64,000 nucleotides of DNA, from contig CAWJCN010000001.1 of NCBI GenBank assembly GCA_963841415.1, positions 1,054,001 to 1,118,000 of the forward strand, in the 5' to 3' direction. Both the position numbers and the translations under genes were made by a program. This stretch comes from DASUAS01 sp963841415. GTDB lineage: Bacteria > Actinomycetota > Acidimicrobiia > IMCC26256 > DASPTH01. The number at the start of each line of letters is the position of its first letter. The stretch's first letter is position 1. The notes beneath the pieces are model-generated. The model saw only the letters and a program-made list of their open reading frames with translations, was not told where the DNA came from and ran no database searches. Shown here piece after piece: positions 43,375 to 52,314 of this stretch.

Positions 43375-44209
43375 ACGGCACCCGCCCGTGCGTCACCAGA
43401 TGCTTCGGAGCTGCGCGTCGCTCCGGCCGAACTGCTCCGCGGCGTAATGCCCAGACCTCGGCACCCGCCGGCACGTGGCCCGCACCGACGAGCTGGTGCG
43501 CGAGCTCCGTCGCTGCCGGCAGGTGATGGCCGCACGGTGCGACCACGACCACGTCGGCGCGCGCGTCGGTGACGACGTCCCAGGCGACGCGTCGCGAGTC
43601 GGCGCCCGGGTGTGCCAACACCGGCACGCCCCCGCCCGCCGCGATGACTTCGGGAACCCAGTGCCCGGCCGTGAAGGGCGGGGTCGGTCCACTCGAGCGT
43701 GATGACGGTACGGGGCGGGGCGCCGCAACGGCGAGTGCGAGGTCGTCGAGCCTCGCTCGCAGTCGCGAGGTGAGCTCCCTGGCGCCGGCGTCGGCGCCCA
43801 CCACGCCGCCGACGGTCGCGATCGTCGCGAGCACGTCGTCGAGGCTGCGGGGGTCGAGGGTCACCACGACGGCGGTGCACCCGACATACTCGAGCGCGTC
43901 GTCCACCCGATCCACGTCGACCGCGCAGACCGCGCACAGGTCTTGGGTCAACACGACGTCGGCGTCGAGCTCGGCGAGCGCGCCCTCGTCGAGGCGGTAC
44001 AGATCCTCCCCCGCCGCAATGCGGGCCGAGACCACGGCGTCGATCTCCGCGGGCGACAGACCGGCCGGCAACGCGGACGTCGACACGACGCGCCGAGTGC
44101 GCGCCTCGGCCGGATGATCACACTCGAACGTCACCCCCACGACGTCGTCACCGCGACCCAGCGCGAAGACGATCTCAGTCGCCGACGGGAGCAACGACAT
44201 GATGCGCAC
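43337..44209 (-). CDS. Cobalamin/periplasmic-binding BtuF-like protein without signal peptide
   Basis: The protein has MSLLPSATEIVFALG, LDEGALAELDADVVLTQDLCAVCAV, and AGHWVPEVIAAGGGVPVL, the type III periplasmic-binding pattern of the cobalamin-binding-protein family, but no signal peptide. Around 43.70 kb about 13 codons are locally out of frame. The current frame reads VPSSRSSGPTP, whereas another frame gives RTVITLEWTDP as in relatives; a one-base loss and a one-base gain in C runs would cancel out. The C-terminus is uncertain. GTG 44209 or ATG 44200 may start it. Confidence 0.7.
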   Translation of the reverse strand: MRIMSLLPSATEIVFALGRGDDVVGVTFECDHPAEARTRRVVSTSALPAGLSPAEIDAVVSARIAAGEDLYRLDEGALAELDADVVLTQDLCAVCAVDVDRVDDALEYVGCTAVVVTLDPRSLDDVLATIATVGGVVGADAGARELTSRLRARLDDLALAVAAPRPVPSSRSSGPTPPFTAGHWVPEVIAAGGGVPVLAHPGADSRRVAWDVVTDARADVVVVAPCGHHLPAATELAHQLVGAGHVPAGAEVWALRRGAVRPERRAAPKHLVTHGRVPFRIPGTCRSCRC

Positions 44210-44300
44210 GCCGTCATGGTACGGATCGCGCGCAGAGATGCGTCGCGCCCGGCGACGCTGGGTACGGGCAGTGACGCACCACGCATCGAAAGGAGCGACG

Positions 44301-44660
44301 ATGTCGACCACGAAGCAGAAGCAAGCCGCTCGCCGCAACCTCTCTCAGGCTCGGCGGGTCCAGAGCAAGCGCGCGCACGGCGAGCGGGTGCCGCGTGCAA
44401 CGAGCGGGTTGAGCACCGCCGAGGAGAACGACCTCCCGTCGTCGAAGTTCGCGTTTCCCAGCGAGCGCAAGGAGCCGCTCACCGACGCCAAGCACGTCCG
44501 CAACGCGGTCGCCCGCTTCGATCAGGTCGAGGGAGTCAGCGATTCCGAACGCGACCGCGCGTGGCGACGCATCCGTGCCGCGGCGCGGAAGTACGACGTC
44601 GAGATCCAGGCCCGCGGCTGGCGCGAGCTGTTCGAGGGCGGCAAGGCCAAGAAGCGCTGA
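44301..44660 (+). CDS. Small conserved hypothetical (DUF6582-like)
   Basis: The 119-residue basic protein has a Lys/Arg/Gln-rich start and then KFAFPSERKEPLTDAKHVRNA and FDQVEGVSDSERDRAWRRI. This block is found in small actinobacterial and phage-related proteins. The family name is given with limited certainty. An AAAGGAG ribosome site lies just before the ATG. The role is unknown; a nucleic-acid partner would fit the charge. Confidence 0.6.
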   Translation: MSTTKQKQAARRNLSQARRVQSKRAHGERVPRATSGLSTAEENDLPSSKFAFPSERKEPLTDAKHVRNAVARFDQVEGVSDSERDRAWRRIRAAARKYDVEIQARGWRELFEGGKAKKR

Positions 44661-44672
44661 CCCGATCTCGCG

Positions 44673-45869
44673 TCAGTCGTCGAGTGCCGTGTACACGCCG
44701 GTCCAGAAGTCCTGGATCACGGCCGGCATCGGGAACGGGCTGACGAACGCGTCGGTGGTGAGGATCACACCGACGATGTGGTGGTTCGGATCGTTCGCCC
44801 ACGCCGACCCGAGCCCGCCCGTCCAGCCGTAGCTGCCCGCGGTCGGGCCGAGTCCGGCGCGGCGCAGCAGGATCCCGACGCCGAAGCCCCAACCCTGGGA
44901 GCCGTCGGGTGCCGGTCCGGATGTGTCGGGACCCACGCCGAGCTGATCGGTCGTCATCGCGGCGACGGCAGCCCGCGAGAGCAGCCGCGACCCGTCGTCG
45001 AGGCGACCTTCGGCGAGCAGCATGCGGCCGAACGCGTGGACGTCGTCGATCGTCGAGACGAGGCCGCCGCCTCCGGAAGGGAACGCGGGTGAAGTCGACC
45101 ACTGGCCTGCAGGAGCATCGAACGGTACCGGAGCGCCGGTCGCTGCATCGGTGAGGTAGCACGAGCCGAACCGGTCGAGGTGTGATGTCGCGAAGGTCGT
45201 GTCGTGCATCTCGAGCGGATCGAACACCCGCTCGCGCAACACGGCTTCGAGCGGCTTGCCGGCGGCCCGGGCGATGAGGACGCCGAGCACGTCGGCACCG
45301 GTGTGGTACAGCCAGCGCGCACCGGGCTGGTAGAGCAACGGGAGCGTCGACAACCGCTTCATCCACTCGTCGGGATCGGGCGGTGTCTGCGGGTCCGGCG
45401 GCGCGGTACCGATGCCGAGCTCGTCCATCGCTTCGAGCAGCGGCTGCGGCCAGGGCGCTTCGAAGTCCATGCCGAGCCCGAGTCGGAAGGTCAGGAGGTC
45501 GAGCAGCGTGATCGGGCGGGTCGCGGCGACAGTCTCGCCGTCGAGCGGACCGCGGCCATCCACGAGCACCCGACGGTCGGCGAGCTCGGGCAGGAGCTCG
45601 TCGACCGGATCGTCGAGGCGGATCACGCATTCCTCCACCAACGTGAGCGCGGCGACGGCGACCATCGGTTTGGTCATCGAGGCGATCCGGAAGATGCTGT
45701 CGCGCTGCACCGCGGCCGGTTCGCCGCGAGTGAGGCGACCGGCCGTGGCGACCTCGACGTCGTCGCCGCTGGCCGCGAGCCAGGCGACGCCACCCACGCG
45801 ATCTTCGTCGGCGTGGCGTTCGACGGTCTCGCGGAGGCGCTGCATGCGGCTGGGATCGAGAGTGGTCAT
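44673..45869 (-). CDS. Serine hydrolase, beta-lactamase/esterase family (class C fold)
   Basis: The 398-residue protein has the S-x-x-K in RIASMTKPMVAVAAL, a tyrosine in the second motif (LYHTGADVLGV, where Y-x-N is altered), and a GWTGGLGS segment in place of KTG. No signal peptide is evident, so a cytosolic esterase or lipase-like function is more likely than cell-wall work. The ATG at 45869 is chosen; upstream in-frame codons lack similarity. It converges with the small hypothetical gene ending at 44660. Confidence 0.85.
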   Translation of the reverse strand: MTTLDPSRMQRLRETVERHADEDRVGGVAWLAASGDDVEVATAGRLTRGEPAAVQRDSIFRIASMTKPMVAVAALTLVEECVIRLDDPVDELLPELADRRVLVDGRGPLDGETVAATRPITLLDLLTFRLGLGMDFEAPWPQPLLEAMDELGIGTAPPDPQTPPDPDEWMKRLSTLPLLYQPGARWLYHTGADVLGVLIARAAGKPLEAVLRERVFDPLEMHDTTFATSHLDRFGSCYLTDAATGAPVPFDAPAGQWSTSPAFPSGGGGLVSTIDDVHAFGRMLLAEGRLDDGSRLLSRAAVAAMTTDQLGVGPDTSGPAPDGSQGWGFGVGILLRRAGLGPTAGSYGWTGGLGSAWANDPNHHIVGVILTTDAFVSPFPMPAVIQDFWTGVYTALDD

Positions 45870-46122
45870 GGCCTTCTGACTACCCGGGACGGCCGAATTC
45901 ATCGCACCACGCGTGCGCGCGACCAGCGTCGTGACGCTGAAGTACATGGTCGAACGGTGACGGGAGACGCGCGAGAAGTCCCGTTCACGCGCGTCGGTCA
46001 CGAACGTGCGGTTCATGCCGTCCAACACGCGATCAACTCTCACCGTTCGCCGGGTGCCCGTCGCACCGCGCTCCGTACACTCTCCTCAGAAGCGGGCGAG
46101 CAACCAACCTGAGAGAGGCAGG
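45870..46122. other. Divergent intergenic region, no gene seen
   Basis: The 253 bases separate the serine hydrolase start from the small membrane protein start. A TACACT box at 46076-46081 could be the -10 of the rightward gene. Nothing else is recognised, and no open frame here looks coding. Confidence 0.4.
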
Positions 46123-46545
46123 ATGGAAACTCGTCGAGTACGTCGTCTCGAGCAGCGCCACCTCCGGCACCTCGCCGTCGTTGTCGCATCGATCGGTGCA
46201 CTGGGTCTCGGGGTCGGCATGACCATTCCCCGCAACACCCTCGCCGCGGCAATCCTGCTGGCGACCGCGGCGTTGAGCCTCACCATCGTGTGGGCCCGCG
46301 CCGAGCACCGAGCCCGAAGCCACGGTCTGACCCGCGTCGTTCGCCTACCGACGAAGGTTGCCGCCGGCGCGACCGTCGACGCCATGCGATCGCGGATCGT
46401 CGGGACGGCTCGTGCGACCTGGGATCGAGTGTGGCCTACACCTCACGAGGCGCTCGAAGACGACGAAGAAGATCCCGACGACGAATTCTGGCACTTCGAC
46501 GTACGCGCGGCTGATGCACCGCTTCAGGATGTGAACGCAGGTTGA
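46123..46545 (+). CDS. Small membrane protein with acidic C-terminus
   Basis: The 140-residue protein has a basic N-terminus, two hydrophobic helices (HLAVVVASIGALGLGVGM and TLAAAILLATAALSLTIVWA), and a strongly acidic tail around residues 112-125. No family is recognised. The GAGAGAGGCAGG stretch before the ATG gives a ribosome site. The gene is followed by a HesB-like gene. Confidence 0.55.
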   Translation: METRRVRRLEQRHLRHLAVVVASIGALGLGVGMTIPRNTLAAAILLATAALSLTIVWARAEHRARSHGLTRVVRLPTKVAAGATVDAMRSRIVGTARATWDRVWPTPHEALEDDEEDPDDEFWHFDVRAADAPLQDVNAG

Positions 46546-46632
46546 TGAAGCGCGCGGTCGCGACGCATCGAGCGTTTCCGGGTGCGCACCTCCGGGTACC
46601 GCCCCCATTCGCGAAAATCGACGAGGTGAACC

Positions 46633-46923
46633 ATGTTGCAGATCACGAGTCGAGCAGTTGCCGTCTTGACCGAAGAACGAGCCGGTCGCGGAGTACCCGA
46701 CACCTTCGGACTCCGCGTCGAGCAGGACCAATCCGATTCGACGGCGCGGCTTCGCCTCGCGTTCACCGAGAAGCCGGTAGCAGGCGACCAGGTGACCGAA
46801 TGCAAGGGTGTGCGGATGTTCGTCGCGTCCGACATCGCCGACGTCGTCGCCGAACAGGCGATCGACGCATCCGAGGGTTCGGGTCTCGTGCTGCGCGACC
46901 AGAGCGACGTCGTCGAGGGGTAG
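46633..46923 (+). CDS. HesB/IscA-like protein lacking the cluster cysteines
   Basis: The 96-residue protein has the A-type scaffold start MLQITSRAVAVLTEE and strands LRLAFTEKPVAGDQ and VRMFVAS. Only one cysteine (C57) is present, and the CxC pair near the C-terminus of true IscA proteins is missing. It is therefore unlikely to carry Fe-S clusters in the usual way. A GAGGTG ribosome site precedes the ATG. It converges with the nitrilase-superfamily gene. Confidence 0.55.
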   Translation: MLQITSRAVAVLTEERAGRGVPDTFGLRVEQDQSDSTARLRLAFTEKPVAGDQVTECKGVRMFVASDIADVVAEQAIDASEGSGLVLRDQSDVVEG

Positions 46924-46946
46924 CGGTCGGCGCGTCAGCGTCAGCG

Positions 46947-47867
46947 TCAGCCGGAGCCGGCGAGGGCCGAGAGCTCGTCGGCCACCAGGCGGCTCACGGA
47001 ACGCTGCGGTCCGCTTCGCCACTCGCGCCACGGCAAGAGGTCGTACCACCGGGCGATCACGGCGAAGTCGAGCTCGGCGGTGATGAGCTCCTCGTCCGCG
47101 CCGGCGCGGGCCAGCGTGACCGGGAAGCCAGGGAACTGGGGCGCGGTGATGACGCTGCCACCGGCCCAGGCCGGCGGTCCGTGCGAGTCGCCGACGCGAT
47201 TGGCCGACGCCGCGGCCACGAGGTTCTCGTGCGCGCGGACGAGCGTGACCTGCTCGAGGTGCTCGCGTGCGCGCGGCATCGCCGAGCGGCCGGTCGGGTT
47301 GACGAGGAGACGCGCACCCTTGAGGGCGAGGATCCGGCTCAGCTCGGGGCCCTGGTAGAAGTCGTAGCAGATGGAGATCCCGATCGGGCCGAGGTCGGTG
47401 TCGAACACGGGGAGCGCGTCGCCCGGCGTGAACCGGTCGGTCTCCAGCGGGATCCCGAGGTGGAGCTTCCGGTAGGTGCCGACGAGCCCGTCGGGGGCGA
47501 CGACGTTGGCGGAATTGTGGATCGCCTCGGTGCCGGGGTCGCCCGTCTCCTCGAACCCGTAGATCACGTGGACCGCGTGTGCCGCGGCCATGTCGACGAC
47601 GTCGTGACACGCCGGACCCTCGGCTGCTTCCGCCTGCGCGCGGTGCCAGTCGCACGGACGGTGCGCGTCGGCGCACTCCGCGCACGCGCCCCACGTGTTG
47701 AGCGCCAGCTCCGGAAGGATCACCAGGTCGCAGCCGCGTGCCGCCGCCTCGGCCACGAAGGTGTCCATCTTCTCGAGTGTCGCCGCCTTGTCGCGCGGCA
47801 CCGCCTCGAAGTTCACGCAGCCGATCGTGATCGCGGTCGGCCCGAGTGCCGGGTCGTCGGGGCGCAC
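46947..47867 (-). CDS. Carbon-nitrogen hydrolase (nitrilase superfamily)
   Basis: The 306-residue enzyme has the catalytic triad E53 (LPELALNTW), K134 (YRKLHLG) and C167 (SICYDF). It would hydrolyse a linear amide or carbamoyl compound. The N-terminal TIGCVNFEAVPRDKAA and central FEETGD pattern resemble amidases and N-carbamoyl amidohydrolases. A GTG start at 47867 is used. It is divergent from NDH-2, 49 bases away. Confidence 0.86.
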   Translation of the reverse strand: MRPDDPALGPTAITIGCVNFEAVPRDKAATLEKMDTFVAEAAARGCDLVILPELALNTWGACAECADAHRPCDWHRAQAEAAEGPACHDVVDMAAAHAVHVIYGFEETGDPGTEAIHNSANVVAPDGLVGTYRKLHLGIPLETDRFTPGDALPVFDTDLGPIGISICYDFYQGPELSRILALKGARLLVNPTGRSAMPRAREHLEQVTLVRAHENLVAAASANRVGDSHGPPAWAGGSVITAPQFPGFPVTLARAGADEELITAELDFAVIARWYDLLPWREWRSGPQRSVSRLVADELSALAGSG

Positions 47868-47916
47868 AGGATGATCTTCTCAGATGGAACGCGGCGGCGT
47901 CGGGCATGATCTCGGT

Positions 47917-49177
47917 GTGGTGCGTCCTCGAGTCGTGATCGTCGGCGGCGGCTTCGGCGGTCTCCAGTGCGCCAAAGCGCTGCGGGGCGAGCCGGTCGAC
48001 GTGCTGCTCGTCGATCAGAACGACTACCACCTCTTCACGCCGCTGTTGTACCAGGTCGCGAGCTGCCTGCTGAACCCTTCGGAGATCGCCGCACCGCTGA
48101 GGAAGGTCTTCCGGGGCGCACGGAACGTGCGGGTTCGCCAGGGCGAAGTGGTCCACGTCGACCTGGCCGGCACGCAGCTGACGCTCGCCGATTCGACCCG
48201 TCTCGACTACGACTTCTGCGTCATCGCGACCGGCAGCGTCACGAACTACTACGGCAAGACCGCGGTGGCGACCCACGCGCTGGGGCTGAAGGATCTCGGT
48301 GAAGCGCTCCGGCTCCGCAACCACGTCCTCGAATGCTTCGAACACGCGACGACGACCCTGGATCCGACGGCGCGCCGACCGAAGCCTCACCTTCTGCATC
48401 GTCGGTGCCGGGCCCACCGGTGTGGAGTACGCAGGTGCGCTCGCCGAATTCGTTCGTCTCGTCGTGCCCGCCGAGTATCCGGAGCTGACGTCGTCCGCGG
48501 TGCGCATCGTGCTCCTCGAGGGTGGCGATCGGGTGCTCCCGACCTTCAAGCGGCGACTCTCCGACTACGCACGTCGTCAACTCGAGTTGCGCGGAGTCGA
48601 GGTTCGGGTCGGAGTGCTCGTCGACTCGGTCGACGAGGCCGGCGTCGTGTTGCACGACGGTTCGGAGCTCGTGACCTCGACGATGGTCTGGACTGCAGGG
48701 GTGCGGTCGGCGAACGTGCTCGACGAGTCAGGCGGACGGATCGACGTCGACGATCATTTCCGCATCCGGGGCGCGCCGGGCGCGTACGCGATCGGTGACG
48801 TGGCGGCGGGACGCGGCCCGCGTGGCGAGACCCTGCCGATGCTGTCGCCGCCGGCGATGCAGGCGGGTCGCTACGTCGCCCGCGAGATCGTGCACGGCGT
48901 CTCGCCGCGCCCGTTCCACTACCGCGACAAGGGCACCCTCGCCACCATCGGGCGCGCCTCTGCCGTCGGCCAGGTGGGGCCGCTGACCTTCACCGGGTTC
49001 ATCGGTTGGGTCGTGTGGCTGGTCGTGCACCTCTACTACCTCATCGGCTTCGAGAACCGGCTGCGCGTGCTGCTGCGATGGGCCTGGTACTACGTGCACC
49101 TCGACCGACCCGTCCGCATGGTCATCCGCGCGTCCCCGCCGCGTCGGCCCGAAGACGAGCGAGGGGGAGGACCATGA
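47917..49177 (+). pseudogene. Type II NADH dehydrogenase (NDH-2), one-base frameshift
   Basis: Frame 1 gives VVIVGGGFGGLQCAKAL (FAD site) and TPLLYQVASCLLNPSEIA. Near 48379 it breaks down, and frame 2 continues LTFCIVGAGPTGVEYAGALAEF (NADH site), AIGDVAAG and the C-terminal membrane-associating FIGWVVWLVVHLYYLIGFENR. Removing one C from GACCGAAGC joins them. The enzyme would pass electrons from NADH to quinone without pumping protons. The start (GTG 47917, or 47920, or ATG 47884) is uncertain. Confidence 0.78.
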
Positions 49178-49209
49178 CGGAAGGGCGTGTCACGCCACCG
49201 TGGATGTCG

Positions 49210-49599
49210 TCACCGAAAGGCGGGTTGGAAGAGCTCGACGAAGTTGCCGGACGGATCCACCAGGAGGATCTGCTTGCCGCCCGGCCCTTCCACGATGTCG
49301 TTGCGGAAGGTGGCACCGACCTCGCGCAGGCGCGCGACCTCGGCGTCGATGTCGTCGACGTGGAAGTGGATGCGGTTCCAGCCTCCCGGCCCGGGCTTGG
49401 TGCCGTCGGACATCGGCTGACCCGCGGAGCTCAGGGGCCCCGCGAGCAGCAGACGGAGGTTGCCGCGCATGACGCTGGCGAAGGCCGGACTCGCGTTCGA
49501 GACGACCTCGAAGTCGAGCAGCTTCGTGTAGAACGCGACCGCATCGTCGACGTCGTCGACCATGTAACGGACGTTGACCATCTCCTCAATGTTCAACAT
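49210..49599 (-). CDS. VOC family protein coupled to the ArsR-ArsC fusion
   Basis: The 129-residue glyoxalase-fold protein has NVRYMVDDVDDAVAFYTKLL, RIHFHVDDIDAEVARL and LLVDPSGNFVELFQ. It contains no cysteine, which argues against an ArsI-type organoarsenical lyase, since that needs a cysteine pair. Its start lies inside the end of the fusion gene (14-base overlap), so they are co-translated. The role is unknown; resistance or detoxification is a context guess. Confidence 0.75.
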   Translation of the reverse strand: MLNIEEMVNVRYMVDDVDDAVAFYTKLLDFEVVSNASPAFASVMRGNLRLLLAGPLSSAGQPMSDGTKPGPGGWNRIHFHVDDIDAEVARLREVGATFRNDIVEGPGGKQILLVDPSGNFVELFQPAFR

Positions 49600-50395
49600 G
49601 CGATGAACCTTTCGTCTTCTTCGTGGTCGAGGACTCGGCGAGCTGCGGGATCAGGAACCCGATGCGCGTCTCGAGCTCGCCCGCGGTGCGTTCGAACGCC
49701 GGGTAGGACTCCCGGTTGTTCGCGCCCTCAGCTGCCGGATCGGGCATGCTCCAGTGCACGAGCTCCGGATGGCGCGGGAACTCGGGGCACACCTCGCGGA
49801 CCCGATCACACAGCGTGATCACGCGGTCGAAGCGCTCCGAGAGGAACTCGTCGAGATGCTTCGTCCGGTTCCCGCTGATGTCGATCCCATGCTTGCGCAT
49901 CACGCGGACCGCGTTGGGGTGCAGCGGCTTGGGGTTGCTGCCGGCGCTGGCGGCTGCGACCGAGCCCCCGGAGAAGCGCTCGACGAGGGCTTCAGCCATC
50001 TGGGAGCGCGCGCTGTTCCCCGTGCACAGGAAGAGGACCCGCGCCTTCGGCTCGCGCGCCCGGTAGGTCACAGGGGGCGGCGGCACGAGCCGAAGGCCGG
50101 GATGCAGCGCGGCACCAGTCGCGGTCAGCAGATCGCCGAAGCGGGAGACGTCGACCGTGTAGTAGGTGTCGCGGCCATCGGCCGAACTGCGTCGGGCGGA
50201 GACGAGCCGGCCGTCGCGCAGCTTGGCGAGATGGTACGAGACCAAGTTCTGCTGCTGACCCACCCGGTCGGTCAGCTCGTGCACCATCAGGTCGCTGCGG
50301 GCGAGCTCGCCCAGGAGCTGCCAGCGCAGCGGATGGCCCGCCAGCTGCAGGAACGCGGGCGGCGCCAGCTGGTCGTCCGTCTGCGGGGTGGCCAC
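49586..50395 (-). CDS. ArsR-like HTH fused to arsenate reductase (LMW phosphatase fold)
   Basis: Residues about 12-85 form an ArsR/SmtB-like winged helix (VGQQQNLVSYHLAKLRDGRLV). Residues 117-250 form a low-molecular-weight phosphatase/ArsC domain with the loop C124-TGNSARS. C196 and C203 are spaced 7 apart, the same spacing as the cysteine pair of thioredoxin-coupled arsenate reductases, and D219-P follows. The HTH half has no cysteine, so it cannot bind As(III) as classic ArsR does. Two ATCAAG...CTTG dyads just upstream of the start suggest autoregulation. No arsenite exporter is nearby. Confidence 0.82.
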   Translation of the reverse strand: MATPQTDDQLAPPAFLQLAGHPLRWQLLGELARSDLMVHELTDRVGQQQNLVSYHLAKLRDGRLVSARRSSADGRDTYYTVDVSRFGDLLTATGAALHPGLRLVPPPPVTYRAREPKARVLFLCTGNSARSQMAEALVERFSGGSVAAASAGSNPKPLHPNAVRVMRKHGIDISGNRTKHLDEFLSERFDRVITLCDRVREVCPEFPRHPELVHWSMPDPAAEGANNRESYPAFERTAGELETRIGFLIPQLAESSTTKKTKGSSHVEH

Positions 50396-50409
50396 GGTGG
50401 GGACACTAC

Positions 50410-50443
50410 ATCAAGTGGGCTTGATCCATCAAGACTGCTTGCT
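50410..50443. promoter_or_regulatory. Candidate ArsR-type tandem operator
   Basis: ATCAAG-TGGG-CTTGAT at 50410-50425 is a perfect dyad. ATCAAG-ACTG-CTTGCT at 50428-50443 is an imperfect second copy 18 bases on. The ATCAA...TTGAT form is that of ArsR/SmtB-family operators. It lies 15 bases before the leftward fusion gene start and downstream of the ABC permease stop, consistent with control of the fusion gene. Confidence 0.6.
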
Positions 50444-50458
50444 GGATCCCGAGCACCA

Positions 50459-51319
50459 TCAGCTCTCGACCGACCGACGGAACGTGCGCAGCGCCACCGC
50501 GGTGAACACGGCCGCGTACGCCGCAACGACCGCGAGGCTCAGCACGGCCATCACCGTTGCGTCGCTCATGCCCCAGATGTCGTGGAGACCGCGGGCGCTG
50601 TGACCGAGCAGTCCGTAGCGCATGAGCGCCAGTGCGTGGGTCAACGGAAGCACCCGGGCGAAGCCGGCCAGCGCCCAGGGAAGCGCCGAGATCGGGAACA
50701 GCGAGCCGGCGAAGAAGAACGGCACGATCGCGATGGCCGGCAACACGCCGACGTACTCCTCCACGGTCGGCATGCGGTTGGCCAGCGTCTCGGCGACGCC
50801 GTACATCGCGATCCCGAGCAGCGCCGACGCGGAGAAGAACCAGGCGATCCCACTCGCCGACGTGTGCAGATCCGCGCCGCGCAACACGGCCGCGATGATC
50901 AGGACGACCACCTGGAGCGACGTGATCATCAGCGCGACGACGAGGTTGGCGAGCACGATCAGTGGTCGGCTCACCGGCGCGGCGAGGAGGTCGCGGCGGG
51001 CGCCGGTCTGACGGTCGAGAATGACGCCGATACCGGAGAACATGCAGTTCAACGGGATGAGCAGCGCGACAGTGCCGATGGCGGCGAAGCTCATGTAGTC
51101 GAGGCCGGGAATCGTCGGCCCGATCGAAGCCAGCGCCGGCGCGATCACCAATGCGAACAGAATCGGCGTCAGCAGCGGCACGACCAGCTCACGCGGGGTA
51201 CGGGCGCTGAGCGCGAATCGGCGTCCCGTGAGCGTGCTGAGCGCAGACCTCGTCGCGGTGGCCTTCGGGCGTTCGCGGCGGACACGCGCGGGACTGATGG
51301 TCACGGTCGGGGCAGACAT
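50459..51319 (-). CDS. ABC-2 type exporter permease (DrrB-like)
   Basis: The 286-residue protein has about six membrane helices. The ABC-2 loop FSGIGVILDRQTGARRDLLAAPVSR lies in the middle and FFFAGSLFPISALPWAL follows. AAGGAGG lies just upstream of the ATG. The gene follows the ATPase by 29 bases and should form an exporter with it. The substrate (a drug, lipid or antibiotic) is not known. Confidence 0.82.
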   Translation of the reverse strand: MSAPTVTISPARVRRERPKATATRSALSTLTGRRFALSARTPRELVVPLLTPILFALVIAPALASIGPTIPGLDYMSFAAIGTVALLIPLNCMFSGIGVILDRQTGARRDLLAAPVSRPLIVLANLVVALMITSLQVVVLIIAAVLRGADLHTSASGIAWFFSASALLGIAMYGVAETLANRMPTVEEYVGVLPAIAIVPFFFAGSLFPISALPWALAGFARVLPLTHALALMRYGLLGHSARGLHDIWGMSDATVMAVLSLAVVAAYAAVFTAVALRTFRRSVES

Positions 51320-51348
51320 GGATCCTCCTTCGGGGGGCGGGTGCAGCT

Positions 51349-52305
51349 TCAAGCTGCGAGGGTGTCGCCGGTGAGGCGCAGATAGACGTCGTCGAGCGTC
51401 GGCGGTCGGGTGCTCGTCGCGGTGACCGCCAGGCCGCGGGCACGAACGTCCGCGAGCACCGCGTCGAACGGCCGGCCGCGCACCGGGATCGTCACCGTCG
51501 TGCCGACCGCGAACGCGTCGTCGCCCGCGACACCGCCGCTGCGCAAACGCATGAGCGCGGCGGTCGCATCGGTGTCGACCCGCAGCTCGAGCACCTGGTC
51601 GCCGAGCGCGGCGAGCAGGACGGACGGGCGATCGAGCGCGACGATCCGGCCCGCGTGCATGATGCCCACCCGATCGCACAGACGCTCCGCTTCGTCGAGG
51701 TAGTGCGTGGTGAGCAGCACGGTCGCACCGAACCGAGCACGCAGTCCACCGATGACGTCGATGAGCTCGTAGCGGATGCGCGGATCGAGTCCGACGGTAG
51801 GTTCGTCGAGGAACAGCACCCGCGGCTCGGAGACGAGCGCGCGCGCGATCTCGAGCCGCCGTCGCTGCCCACCGCTGTAGGTCGCGACCGGTCGGTCGAG
51901 GAGGTCGGTCAGATCGAAGCTGTCGGCGAGCTCCTCGATGCGCCCGCGCGCGTCGTCGATGGGGACGCCCCAGAGCCGGGCGTGGATCTCGAAGTTGCGG
52001 CGACCGGTGAGCGTCCGGTCGACGACGGGATCCTGGAACACGACCGCGCTCCGGGCACGGGCCGTGAGGGGTTCGGTCGCGACGTCCTGTCCGTACAGCC
52101 GCGCGGAGCCCGAGGTCGGCTTGACCGTCGTCGTGAGCATGCCGACCGTCGTCGTCTTGCCCGCGCCGTTGGGCCCGAGCAACCCGAAGACCTCGCCGGT
52201 CTCGACGTCGAAGTCGATGTCCTTCACCGCCTCGACGCCGCCCGGCCACGTCTTGCTCAGGTGGCGGACGCTGATTGCCGGTGGATTCGTGTCGATGTCA
52301 TGCAT
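51349..52305 (-). CDS. ABC transporter ATP-binding protein (DrrA-like)
   Basis: The 318-residue ATPase has Walker A GPNGAGKTTT near residue 44, the Q-loop in VVFQDP, signature YSGGQRRRLEIA near 142, Walker B VLFLDEPTVGLDP, and the H-loop LTTHYLDE. A C-terminal extension follows, as in DrrA/daunorubicin-resistance ATPases. It starts at 52305, about 10 bases after a TGTCACG-like/CGTC promoter pair, so the mRNA may be nearly leaderless. It is divergent from the sigma factor gene. Confidence 0.87.
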   Translation of the reverse strand: MHDIDTNPPAISVRHLSKTWPGGVEAVKDIDFDVETGEVFGLLGPNGAGKTTTVGMLTTTVKPTSGSARLYGQDVATEPLTARARSAVVFQDPVVDRTLTGRRNFEIHARLWGVPIDDARGRIEELADSFDLTDLLDRPVATYSGGQRRRLEIARALVSEPRVLFLDEPTVGLDPRIRYELIDVIGGLRARFGATVLLTTHYLDEAERLCDRVGIMHAGRIVALDRPSVLLAALGDQVLELRVDTDATAALMRLRSGGVAGDDAFAVGTTVTIPVRGRPFDAVLADVRARGLAVTATSTRPPTLDDVYLRLTGDTLAA

Positions 52306-52314
52306 GCCGCTAGC

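Noticed and set aside
49210..49599. ArsI-type C-As lyase
   Set aside because: The VOC protein sits beside an arsenic-type gene but has no cysteine, and ArsI needs a conserved cysteine pair.
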